Source of the DNA: Emiliania huxleyi CCMP1516
Lineage: Eukaryota; Haptophyta; Isochrysidales; Noelaerhabdaceae
Length of the DNA stretch: 64,000 nucleotides
Assembly (NCBI RefSeq): GCF_000372725.1
Contig: NW_005199722.1
Coordinates: 24,686-88,685 of the forward strand
Direction: 5' to 3'
In this document: positions 52,340 to 62,407 of the stretch, one piece after another
Numbering within the stretch: the stretch's first letter is position 1
How the letters are laid out: each line of letters opens with the position of its first letter
Notes under the pieces: model-generated
Told to the model about the DNA's origin: nothing
The model's database searches: none
Seen by the model: the letters and a program-made list of their open reading frames with translations, nothing else
Translations under genes and position numbers: made by a program

Positions 52340-52906
52340 ATGCTTCTCGCGCGAACTGCGGCAGCGCCGTGCGCCCAAAGGCTGCCCAGTGCCTTCGCCA
52401 GTGCCTCCACATCCACTCGCGCCGCCCGCCACGCCTCCTCATCCTCTGGCACCACCCTCGACGACGGCGCCGACCCGTTCGCGGTGCTCGGCCTGAGCCG
52501 CTGCGCCACAGTTGATGAAGCACGGGCGGCGTTCCACGCGGCGGCGATGCGTCACCATCCGGACCGCCAGCCGCCCGCCGATCGCGAGGCGGCCGCCGTG
52601 TCTTTCCGCCGTGCAACAGAGGCGTACCGCAGCCTCGCCGGGCTGCTGGGGCGCGGAGGGAGCGTGGCGGAGGCGTGGGCCGCGGAGGAGCGGCGGATGT
52701 ACGACGCTCTACGCGCGCATGGGGTTGGCGGCGGCGGAGGCGAGAGCTCCGCACGCGTAACCCGCCGGGTGGTGCGGCGAGGCGATGGGACGCTGACATT
52801 GCGTGTGACGACCACGACGGTGGACCGAAAGGGACGAGCGTCGAGCACAGTGGAGGAGCATCCCCTAGGCGGGCAGGCGGTCTGGGGTGACGAAGCGGGG
52901 AGTTAA
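52340..52906 (+). CDS. Organelle-targeted J-domain (DnaJ) protein
   Basis: A single exon encodes 188 residues. Residues 1-38 (MLLARTAAAPCAQRLPSAFA, Arg/Ser/Ala-rich, no acidic residues) are a mitochondrial or plastid presequence. The J-domain spans about residues 45-105: DPFAVLGLSRCATVDEARAA, the diagnostic HPD in AMRHHPDRQPPAD, and SFRRATEAYRSL. There is no Gly/Phe-rich or zinc-finger region, so it is a class C protein, which stimulates the ATPase of an Hsp70 partner. The C-terminal 70 residues include a Thr/Val-rich strand segment (GTLTLRVTTTTVDRKG) of unknown role. An LVD-like stop-proximal motif is absent. Confidence 0.85.
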   Translation: MLLARTAAAPCAQRLPSAFASASTSTRAARHASSSSGTTLDDGADPFAVLGLSRCATVDEARAAFHAAAMRHHPDRQPPADREAAAVSFRRATEAYRSLAGLLGRGGSVAEAWAAEERRMYDALRAHGVGGGGGESSARVTRRVVRRGDGTLTLRVTTTTVDRKGRASSTVEEHPLGGQAVWGDEAGS

Positions 52907-53110
52907 CGTAAGCCGGGCGGTGTGACACTTTGACAGAGTGGTTTTGTAATGTTTTGAGTGGGGGTGCCGCGGGCTGGGCCGGTCGCGGTCCACTGCGGTC
53001 ACCACCTGCGATCCTCTGTGCGTGGTGGCTGGTGAGTGGTGTGGCGCGTGGGTGCGTGCTGCGCGTGCTGCGACATATGTGCAGTGCATTGACAGTGCTA
53101 AACGCACAGC

Positions 53111-54394
53111 TCAACGTCCAGCCCTCTGCCGAGTGCTGTAGTTGCCGTCGTCCGTTTGCCCATGGGCCGCGACAGCCTGACGACCCCGAGGCTCGCGCCG
53201 AGGCTGCTCGGCCTCGCCGCGCTCGGCCTCGGCCAGCACTGTCCACGGGCCAACCGCCATATTGCCGCAGGCCGCAAATGCCCGCCCGCACGAGCTGACC
53301 GCTGGCGTACGGCCGCGCGCCACCGCGTCCAGCAGCGCGCCCCGCCTGCCGCAGCCGGTCCCAAACAGCGCCGCCTGCTCGGCCGTCTTGTACGGCGGAT
53401 GCAGAACCCAGCCGAGGGCGGCGTCGGCGATGCCGTGGTGGAAGCCGCGGGCGCGGCTCTGCGCGTTGACCCAGTCTTCGAACACGGCGGGCGGCGGGTA
53501 GGTTGGCGAGGACGAGCGCAGGAACGCGCGCATCCGCTCCGCGTGGTACAGAAAGATGCGCTCGCTGTGCTGGTCTCGGTGCACCAGGGATGAGGGGCGG
53601 CTTGCGTTGCCTGGCTTTGGCGAGACGTCCGGCATGCACCCGCAGCGTGCGGCGTGGCCTGCGCAGCGGCACGCCGCCACGCTGAAGCCCGCAAACGGCC
53701 ACGGCGAGACGGTGAGCGCCTCGGCGTGCGCCCGGAGGTGCGCCATGCCCGCCTCGACCCAGCCGCGGCCCGGCGCCGCATGGGCAAAGAGGTCGTCGTC
53801 GGCGAAGACGCAGAACTCCTCCTCGCAGGCGGCGTAGAAGTGTAGCAGGGCGGCCGCCTTGCCTCCGATGCCCGACCCCGCCGAATGCCCCGGCGGTCGG
53901 TGCGAGACGGCCGACCAGTTTGTGGCCGACATGCCCATTGCGGCCACCATGGGGAGGAGGCGCCACGCCCAGTGGCTCTCCTGCCGGGAGGAGTGTAGCC
54001 GCTGCAGCTCGACGCGCTCCTCCCGGTCCCAGAGGCGGACGCGCGTGGTGGCGTTTGCGCGTCGGCCGCCGCACGCGGACGCCAGCTTGCCCGGCGCGCT
54101 TGGCTGCCGGATGTCGACCAGCAGGTGCCTCCTGGCTAGGCGCGGGCCGAGGGAGGAGATGAGCTGCACCCACAGCTTGTCCTGGTACGGCACGTGCAGG
54201 TTCTGCGTGGTGGTGAGCGCCTGCAACGCAAACCGTGGCATATCCCGCGGCTGGCAGGAGCAGGAATTGCACGGAGCGACGGACGCACGATCAGAAGGAG
54301 CGCGAACTGAACTTGCAGCTTGAACGCAGCGTGAAGATCGGGGGACAAACAGGCTGCATAATAGGATCGCTCGCCGTTTTCTTTCCCCCGTCAT
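53111..54394 (-). CDS. Glycosyltransferase-like type II membrane protein
   Basis: An intronless frame of 427 codons from the chosen ATG (54,392-54,394; the frame is open to 54,436). The start MTGERKRRAILLCSLFV has a basic cytosolic tail and a hydrophobic signal-anchor. The core contains FCVFADDDLFAHAAP, a DXD-type motif preceded by aromatic residues as in nucleotide-sugar transferases, then WPFAGFSVAAC, a Cys-rich loop (CRCAGHAARCGC), HRDQHSERIFLYHAERM and a C-terminal region. The DDD motif and lumenal orientation suggest a Golgi enzyme modifying glycans; the CAZy family cannot be assigned from memory. An alternative start is the ATG of MPRFALQALTTT further downstream. Confidence 0.55.
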   Translation of the reverse strand: MTGERKRRAILLCSLFVPRSSRCVQAASSVRAPSDRASVAPCNSCSCQPRDMPRFALQALTTTQNLHVPYQDKLWVQLISSLGPRLARRHLLVDIRQPSAPGKLASACGGRRANATTRVRLWDREERVELQRLHSSRQESHWAWRLLPMVAAMGMSATNWSAVSHRPPGHSAGSGIGGKAAALLHFYAACEEEFCVFADDDLFAHAAPGRGWVEAGMAHLRAHAEALTVSPWPFAGFSVAACRCAGHAARCGCMPDVSPKPGNASRPSSLVHRDQHSERIFLYHAERMRAFLRSSSPTYPPPAVFEDWVNAQSRARGFHHGIADAALGWVLHPPYKTAEQAALFGTGCGRRGALLDAVARGRTPAVSSCGRAFAACGNMAVGPWTVLAEAERGEAEQPRREPRGRQAVAAHGQTDDGNYSTRQRAGR

Positions 54395-54596
54395 GATGCA
54401 GGGTTTTGTTTGTTTTGATTGGGAGTCGAATTCCAACCCCTGCCTAGACGAGTACAGCTAAAGAGTACCCGGGGCTCCCTCCCTGTGGGGGCCCGTGAAC
54501 ATCTTTAGCTTGTGAGCCAGGAAAAGGGTTGGTCGAATTCGACGGTTTGATATTTATTCATATTTATTCGTGCTATGCGTCCTACATGTACATTGA

Positions 54597-54951
54597 GAGA
54601 GATTTTTGAAAACCAACAAGAAATCACGACTCACACAGTGATTTGGGCTCGGCAGCTTGTTAGCCCTCAGCCGAAGCTGGGGCCGGTCCCGTAGCCGAGA
54701 GAGCCCGCGCCGATGAGTTCGACGCGGTCGGGGGGCCCTGCGGAGAGGCCAGCGAGATGGCGATCGCTATACTTCATGGTGCCCTCGGTGGGGCGGCTGA
54801 CAAGCCAGAGGTCGATACTCTGGACGACCCATAGGATGCCACGAATAAATGCCTGAAGGAGAGGGAGGCGAGGCCAGAGGCAGGCGCTCAGGTGCTCTCG
54901 GCACTCGGGTGATCTCACTTTGGTGGCTGAAGGACCCGATGGTCCTGTCAC
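54597..54951 (-). mobile_element. Family C repeat: ORF end plus conserved 3' tail
   Basis: A 94-codon minus-strand frame ending LGYGTGPSFG is followed by the tail GGGCTAACAAGCTGCCGAGC, TCTTGTTGGTTTTC and AAAAATCTCTCTC. It parallels the copy at 9,585-9,958 (GYGSDSGSGW end). The upstream protein sequences do not align, so only the C-terminus and tail are conserved. Confidence 0.5.
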
Positions 54952-55204
54952 ATCCGTGTTCCGAGCCGTCTCTCTATATTGACCACCGCCACGTCGCGAC
55001 CGTCACCATCCGTTTTAGAAGCCGTCCGTCGGGTCGTCTGCGCCTGGTCTCTTGACGGAGATTTTTAGCAATACCTTAAAGAGAGGTTACAGGCGCGGGG
55101 TAAGATCCGTTCGTTCAATACCAAACAACTCTAACACTCACTGCGTTTTGTCTCTTTCTTGTGGAATCGCGTGCGGCCCGAGTCAGGCCCGGCAGCACTT
55201 GGAG

Positions 55205-55445
55205 CACTTGGAAAGAAAGAAAGAAAGAAAACGGACAACCCAAGGCGCAAGGGAGGGATGGGAGGACGGCACGCCGCCACCACACAGGGATTTTAAGGAG
55301 AGGGGTGTGGTGCGCTAGCCGTCGCCCACCCTTGGGCACTTTGCACTTGGACGTCCGCCTCTTCCTCTCTCTCTTCGCAGTCTCTCGCCGATTCTGGCTG
55401 CAACCTTCATGCCACCTCGCGGTCGTCCCACTCTCGTCGTTCTCT
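55205..55445 (-). mobile_element. 3' end of retroelement-like family A (medium copy)
   Basis: AAAGAAAGAAAGAAAACGGA starts the copy, followed by the conserved 3' block and about 110 bp of the coding end (RGRPTLVV region on the opposite strand; ...TRVGRPRGGMKVAARIGERL on the sense strand). CACTTGGAGCACTTGG stands just outside both this and the next copy, which may reflect a composite insertion. Confidence 0.65.
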
Positions 55446-55474
55446 CCCTTGTCGCTTCTTCTTCTTGGAGCACT

Positions 55475-55545
55475 TGGAAAAAAGAAAGAAAGAAAACGGA
55501 CAACCCAAGGGAGGGATGGGAGGACGGCACGCCGCCACGCTGGCT
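55475..55545 (-). mobile_element. 3' end of retroelement-like family A (short copy next to TOP2)
   Basis: A second, shorter tail (AAGAAAGAAAGAAAACGGAC ... GGACGGCACGCCGCCAC) lies in the same orientation and ends about 95 bp upstream of the topoisomerase II start codon. The remaining leader 55,546-55,640 is CT/GC-rich (CGCTCGCTGCGCTCGCTCTC), probably the promoter or 5' UTR. Confidence 0.65.
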
Positions 55546-55640
55546 TCCTTTTCTTTCGTGGCGCTCGTTCAACTGGCTGCTAGGCCGCTAGCTGCGCTCG
55601 CTGCGCTCGCTCTCGTCGCTCTCGCTCGCTCTCTGGCACA

Positions 55641-58600
55641 ATGCCTCTCGCTCAGGTAAAGCCCGCCGCCGCGCAGCGCGGCACGGTGGAGCAGACGTAC
55701 CAGAAGCTGACGCAGCGCGAGCACATCCTGCAGCGCCCTGACACCTACGTCGGCTCGGTCGAGGCCGTCACCCAGGATGGGTGGGTCTTCGACGCCGCCG
55801 CCGGCCGGATGGCGCAGCGCAAGCTGACGTACGTGCCCGGCCTGTACAAGATCTTCGACGAGATCCTTGTCAACGCGGCGGACAACAAGCAGCGCGACAC
55901 GTCCATGTCCGAGATCCGCGTCGAGATCGACGCCGCCGCCGGCCGCATCTCCGTGCAGAACAACGGCAAGGGCGTCCCGGTTGTCATGCACCAGGAGCAC
56001 GGCATCTACGTGCCGGAGCTCATCTTCGGGCACCTGCTCACCTCGTCCAACTACAACGACAACCAGAAGAAGGTGACCGGCGGCCGCAACGGCTACGGCG
56101 CCAAGCTCGCCAACATCTTCTCCTCGGAGTTTGTCGTCGAGACCTCCGACTCGGCCGAGGCTCGCGCCGCCTCAATGCCCGCCGCGCGTGGCCGCCCCGC
56201 CGCGCCACGACGCCCGTGCGACGAACCACCGCGCCTGCCACCCACGCGCGTGGCGCCGCGCTCGCAGCCCGGCCCCGCACTCTGTCCGCCGACTGCCCTC
56301 GCTGAGGCCGGCGCGCGGCCCCACAGGGCAAGCGCTTCAAGATGAAGTGGAGCGACAACATGACGGCGCAGTCCAAGCCGGAGATCAAGGCGGCGGCCAA
56401 GGAGGACTTCACCAAGATCAGCTGGGTCCCCGACCTCGCCAAGTTTGGCATGTCCGCCATGGACGAGGACATCGTCGCTCTGATGGAGCGGTGCGCCGCC
56501 GCGCTACCCGCCTGCCGCCCACCTGCCGCCCCCGCCCGCCGACCGGCAGCCAGCCCACACCTCTCCTTGCGGCGCCCGTCCCCGCCGCGGCGGACCGCGG
56601 CCGCTCGCAATCGCCGTCGCCCCCGCCGGCCGACCGCGCCGCGCCTGCCCTTGCCCCTTTTCGCGTGAGCAGGCGCGCGTACGACATGGCGGGCTGCACG
56701 CACTCGTCGGTCAAGGTGTACCTGAACGGGAAGAAGCTGCCGGTGGCGGACTTCAAGTCGTACGTCGACCTCTTCCTCGGGCCCAAGCAGGCGGCGGACG
56801 CCGTGCCGCGCGTCTTCGAGAAGGTTGGCGACCGGTGGGAGGTTGCGGTGGCCGCATCCGAGGATGGGTTTGCGCAGGTCTCCTTTGTCAACTCGATCGC
56901 CACGAGCAAGGGAGGGACGCACGTCAACCACGTGGCGGACCAGGTGGTGGACCGCGTCCTCGAGCACCTCAAGAAGAAGCACAAGGGGCTCGAGAAGGCG
57001 CCGAACCTCCCCCTCCGGACCACCGACTCTTCCGCAGCCACTGACCCCGCCGCGGCACCGACCCCGGCCCCTGTGCGGCCCCTACTGCCGGCAGGTGCTC
57101 AAGCCGAACCACGTCAAGGGGCACCTTCGCGTCTTCATCAACTGCCTCATCGAGAACCCCGCCTTCGACTCGCAGACCAAGGAGAACATGACGCTGAAGC
57201 AGTCCGCCTTCGGCTCAAAGTGCCACTCACCGCCGCCGCCCCTCACCCCGCTTCACCGCCGCCACTCACCGTCGGCCACCCCTCGCCGCTACCGCCGCTC
57301 CTGACCGCCGCCTCTCGCGCCCCTCACCTCGCAACCACTCTCTGTCGCCGCCGCCCCCCTATCCGCCGCGGCCATTGCCGACCCGGCGCGCATCCCGGCA
57401 GGTGCCAGCCGTCGGACAAGTTCTTCAAGGACGCGCTCAACTGCGGCGTCCTCGAGTCGATCCTCTCCTTCGCGCAGTCGAAGCAGTCCAAGGACCTCAA
57501 GAAGACGGACGGCACCAAGAAGTCGCGCCTGACGGGCATCCCAAAGCTCGACGACGCCAACGAGGCGGGCGGCCGCAACGGCTCGAAGTGCGCGGACCAC
57601 TCCCCTCTGCCGGCCGAGAGAGTTGGAGGCCTCGACCCCTGAGCCTCTCCCTCGACTCTCCCCGCCGCTGCGGAAACAGGTGCACGCTCATCATCACCGA
57701 GGGTGACTCGGCCAAGGCGCTCGCCGTCGCGGGCCTGTCGATTGTCGGGCGCGCGACCGCCTGCAAGGGGTGCGCCCGACACCCGCACACCGGCTGCCGG
57801 ACGGTGGATAGGCGCGACCACTACGGCGTCTTCCCGCTCCGCGGCAAGCTGCTCAACGTGCGCGACGCGGCGCACTCGACCATCATGGTGAGCGGGGAGG
57901 CTCCGGGCGGCGCCGGAGGCGGGGGGGCGCAGTGTCCGTGACGCGCCCGCATCGCCACCGCCGTAGGCCAACAAGGAGATCTCTGAGCTCAAGCAGATCC
58001 TCGGCCTGCAGCAGGGCAAGAGCTACGACGACGAGGCGTCGCTCAAGTCGCTGCGCTACGGCGAGCGGCGGGGCGGCGACTTGGCCGCCCCTCACCCGTT
58101 TCGCGCACCCCTCACCCCGTGCCCGCCGTGCGCAGGCAAGCTGATGATCATGACGGACCAGGACCACGACGGCTCGCACATCAAGGGCCTCGTGATCAAC
58201 TTCCTGCACTGCTACTGGCCCGCGCTGCTGCAGAAGCGCGCAGCCCCCGCGCGCGTCGCTGCTCGGCGCCCCACCCCCGCCCCTGAGCCTCGCTGTGGCA
58301 CGGGCGTAGGCACGACTTTCTGCGCGAGTTCGTGACGCCCATCGTCAAGGCGTCCAAGGGCCGGCAGGCGATCGCCTTCTTCACGCTCAAGGAGTACGAG
58401 AACTGGCGCGAGGAGCAGGGCGCCGCCGCGAGCGGCTGGCAGATCAAGTACTACAAGGGGCTCGGCACCTCCTCTGCGGCGGAGGCCAAGGCGTATTTCT
58501 CCGACCTCGACCTGCACGAGCTCTCCTTCAAGTGGACGGGCGACGCCGACCGTGAGGGCATCGTGCGCGCATTCTCAAAGTCGATGGCCGACGCGCGCAA

Positions 58601-61600
58601 GGAGTGGCTCCGCGGGTGCGAGACATCGCACCGCCGTGCGACGACCTCGCACCGCCGCCCCCGCCCCACAGCTCCGGATCTGGCGCGCCGACCGACCGAG
58701 CCCCCACCCCCAAGGTACGATGCGGACGCGTATGTCGACCACTCCCAGTCGCACCTCACGTACCACGACTTTGTCGACCGCGAGCTCATCCACTTCTCGA
58801 ACGCGGACAACATGCGCTCCATCCCGTCCTTCGTCGACGGCCTCAAGCCCGGCCAGCGCAAGATCCTCTTCGCCTGCTTCCGCCGCGGCAAGTCGATGCT
58901 CAAGCAGGCGGCCGGACGGATTCCCTCACCGCCGGGACACACGCGCCTCCCCACACGCGCTGACTCCTCCTCCCCTCCCCCCGCCCCCGCGCCCGCAGGA
59001 GGTCAAGGTGGCGCAGCTCGCCGGCTACGTCGCCGAGCACTCGGCGCGCCCGAGCACGCGCCGAGACCCGCCTCTCTCTCTCCCCTCCTCACGCCCGGCC
59101 GGCGCCGCTCCCCGCAGGCCTACCACCACGGCGAGGCCTCTCTCGGTGGCACCATCGTCGGCATGGCGCAGACCTTCGTCGGCTCGAACAACATTGCGCT
59201 GCTGCACGGCGCGGGCCAGTTTGGCACGCGGCTCATGGGCGGCAAGGACGCCGCCTCGCCCCGTTACATCTTTTGCAAGCTGCCGCAGCTGACGCGCCTC
59301 ATCTTCCACCCGCACGACGACGCCCTCCTCGAGTACCTCGAGGTGCAGCCGCTCCCGCCATCCTCGCCCCCTCGCCCTCTCCCCTTCTCCCAAGCCCCTG
59401 ACCCCGCCTATCCCCTTCTCCCACGCTCCCCCTGGCCCCGCCTCCCCGCCAGCCAGCCGCTGCCCCTGCCAGCCACCCTGCCAGCCGCCTGACCAGCTCG
59501 CCGCCGCCGCCCTGACCGCCCTCCGCCGTCGCCGCCAGGACGACGGCCAGCGCATCGAGCCGCGCTACTACATGCCGATCCTCCCCATGGTGCTCGTCAA
59601 CGGCGCGGACGGCATCGGCACCGGATGGTCGTCCTCGGTGCCGAACTTCAACCCGCGCGACATCGTCGCCAACCTCCGCCGGCTGATGGCTGGCGAGGAG
59701 CCCGAGCCGATGACGCCGTGGTACCGTGGCTTTGCCGGCACCGTCACGCCGGCGGACCAGAAGGGCTCGTACTCGACGTACGGCTCCATCGCAAAGGCGG
59801 GACGAGCACAGCCTCCGCGCGATTGAGCGCCGCCCGCCCACTCACGGATCGGCGCACCGGTCCGTAGGCGGACGAGCGCACGCTCCGCATCTCGGAGCTG
59901 CCGGTGCGCAAGTGGACGCAGGACTACAAGGAGACGGTCCTCGAGCCGATGATGAGCGACCGCGCCGACGGCGCCGCCAAGTCGGCCGAGCTCGCGGGCG
60001 CCCTCGCCGAGCTGCGCGAGAACCACACCGACACGACCGTCTCCTTCACGCTCAAGTTCGCCTCCGACGCGGCGGCGGCGGCGGCGAACAAGGTCGGGCT
60101 GCACAAGGCGCTCAAGCTGTCGTCGTCCATCTCGACGTCCAACATGACGCTCTTCGACGCGCAGGGGCGCATCCAGAAGTACGAGGCGGTCGAGGCGGTG
60201 CTGCGCGACTTTTACGCGCTGCGCCTCTCGTTTTACGAGAAGCGGAAGCTGCATTTGCAGGACAAGCTGACGGGCGAGTGGTCCAAGCTCGACAACCGGA
60301 TGCGTTTCGTGCTCGCCGTCATCTCGGGCGAGCTCAAGATCGCCAACCGCAAGAAGGCGGACCTCGTCGCCGAGCTCGCGCAGAAGGGGTATGCGCCCTT
60401 CGAGCCGGCGCCAAAGCGCGCGGCCGCCGGCGACGACGGCGAGGAGGAGGCGGCGGGCGAGGCGGAAGGCGGCGCGTCGGCGTCGGCGCGCGGGTACGAC
60501 TACCTGCTCTCGATGCCGCTGTGGAGCCTCACGCGCGAGCGCGTCGAGCAGCTGCGCGGCGAGTGCACGGCCAAGGAGGCGGAGCTGCAGACGCTGCTCG
60601 CCACCTCGCCGCGCCAGCTGTGGGCGGCCGACCTCGACGCCTTCGAGGCGGGGCTCGCGGAGTGGGAGGCGGCGCTCGAGGCGCCCGCCGAGGGTGCGGC
60701 CGCCAAGGCGCGCAAGGGCGGCGCTAAGGGCGGCCGCAAGAAGAAGGCGTACGATTCGGACGTCGAGATGGAGTCGGACTCGGACTACGAGGACAAGCCA
60801 AAGAAGAAGAAGGCGCCGCCCAAGCGCAAGGCGCCCGCGGCGGCGGCGGCGCCCGAGCCCGTCTTCTCCGAGGAGGTCGCACCGCCGGCCGCGCCGCTCG
60901 TGCAGAAGGAGCGCAAGGTCGCCAAGCCCAAGGGCGCGCCGAAGGCGGCGCCGTCGGCCGCCGCGGACGCGCCGCCCGTCGAGGAGAAGGAGGAGGAGCC
61001 GCTCTCTCTGATGGAGCGGCTGGCGCGCAAGGCGGCGGCGGCGTCGCACGGCACGAACTGGTCCGCAATGATCGAGGACGCGCAGCCCGACAAGCCGGCG
61101 CGCAAGCTGGGCGCGGCCAAGCCCGCCGCCTCCAAGCCGGCGGCGGCCAAGCGGCCCGCAAAGAAGGCTGCCGCCGTCGCCGACAGCGACGAGGAGTCCG
61201 AGTTTGACGGCTCCGACGCGAGCGACGCGGGCCCGGCGGCGCCGGCGGCACCCCGCGCCGCGCCGCGCCGGGCGGCCGCCGCCGCCGCGAAGAAGTACGC
61301 GGCGCCGTCGGACGATGACTCGGACGGCAGCGAGGACGCCTCGGAGAACGAGTCGGAGCCGTCCGCCTCGCCGCTGCCCAAGCCAAAGGCGAAGCGGCCG
61401 TGCAAGAAGCCGTCGCCGCTGAGCAAGGCGGCGCCGAGCAAAGCGGCGGCGCCGCCGCGCGACGTGCTCGACCTCGACGCCTCCGACGAGAGCGACGCGG
61501 AGCCGGTCGCGGCCAAGAAGGCGCCGCCCAAGAAGGCGCCGGCTAAGGCGGCGGCGCCCAAGGCGGCGGCGCCCAAGGCGGCGGCGCCCAAGGCGGCCAA

Positions 61601-61796
61601 GAAGCCCGCCAAGAAGAAGGCGGCCGACTCGGACGACGACGACTACGCCGCGTCCGACGACGGCGCGCCGTCCAAGCCCGCGCCCGCCCGCGGCGGCGCC
61701 CCCCGCCGCGCGGCCGCCGCGGCCGCGGTTAAGAAGTCGATCTACGCGGACGACTCGGACGAGGAGTCCGGCTCGGAGTCTGACTTCATGGACTGA
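55641..61796 (+). CDS. TOP2: DNA topoisomerase II, full length
   Basis: Fifteen exons (55641-56159, 56327-56490, 56673-56997, 57095-57219, 57402-57587, 57680-57748, 57812-57887, 57967-58060, 58136-58235, 58310-58615, 58715-58907, 58999-59043, 59118-59342, 59539-59796, 59868-61796) encode 1537 residues, like human TOP2A (1531). Eight introns are GC-AG and six GT-AG; all acceptor exons begin with G. Order: GHKL ATPase (DEILVNAADN, GRNGYGAKLANIFS), transducer, TOPRIM (EGDSAKALAVAG, TDQDHDGSHIKG), winged helix with the catalytic Tyr in KDAASPRYIFCKL, WTQDYKETVLEPMM, then a C-terminal tail of over 400 residues rich in Ala/Lys with acidic Ser/Asp patches (DSDEESEFDGSDASDAGP). It passes duplexes through double-strand breaks in the nucleus. 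The tail is probably a phosphorylated nuclear-localisation and chromatin-binding region. Confidence 0.97.
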
Positions 61797-62085
61797 GCCG
61801 GCGGCGGCGGCGGCGCGCACGGCGCCAACGGCTCTGCTCTGGCGCGTTGGACGCGCGAGGCGAGCCGGAGCGCCTCGCTTCGCCGACTTGTTGTGGGCTG
61901 CGGCCCTCGCAGGGCTGAGCACACGCGGCACTGCACACGGGCGAGACAATCATGCATGCTGATCTTCTGGGATTGTGTACGGTGCTGTGGCGGTCGACGG
62001 TGCGCTCACACACTGAACCGGACCGCGTTGTTGTGGATATAGCTGTGACCTGTGTAAGCTGTAACTGTCCCCAGTCTGGGGGTCG

Positions 62086-62240
62086 CGTCGATGAAAGCCT
62101 TCGAGCTTAGGGTACCCCTAGGCTTAAAAGGGTGGGCCCTGGGGCGCCTGCGGCTTAAACGGCTTAAAACCGGCCTAGGCCGGTTTTAAGAGCTGCTGGG
62201 CCGCCGATTCCTTAAACGGTCTTAAACGCTTAAACGGTGC
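62086..62240 (+). repeat. CTTAAA-rich repeat, direct partner at 63.45-63.63 kb
   Basis: AGGCTTAAAAGGGTGGGCCC, TGGGGCGCCTGCGGCTTAAA and GGGCCGCCGATTCCTTAAAC occur in the same order and orientation at about 63,490-63,600. Both copies contain several (C)TTAAA(C/A) words and a GC-rich palindrome (AACCGGCCTAGGCCGGTT here, AACGGGCCCGGGCCC there). Together they flank about 1.2 kb that includes the TIR element below. Confidence 0.65.
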
Positions 62241-62407
62241 GGGAGAGCTCCCGAGGTCGATGGTCCGGGAGGCTCCCGGTAGACGCCGGAGGCCGGGAAG
62301 CTGGCTACAGTCAGCTGGCACGCGTCCCCTATGCGAGTATGGCTCCTGCCAGTGCACCAGACCTACAGATGTGTCTTCAGAGGCGGGTTTGTGCCTAATA
62401 AAGGCAG

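Noticed and set aside
52146-54272. 708-codon open frame on the minus strand
   Set aside because: It overlaps the DnaJ gene and the glycosyltransferase-like frame in another phase, and its composition is an Arg/Pro/Ala shadow.
59568-61949. 793-codon open frame on the minus strand
   Set aside because: It lies antisense to the last exon of TOP2 and is an Arg/Leu/Gly-rich shadow of the Lys/Ala codons; no family resemblance.
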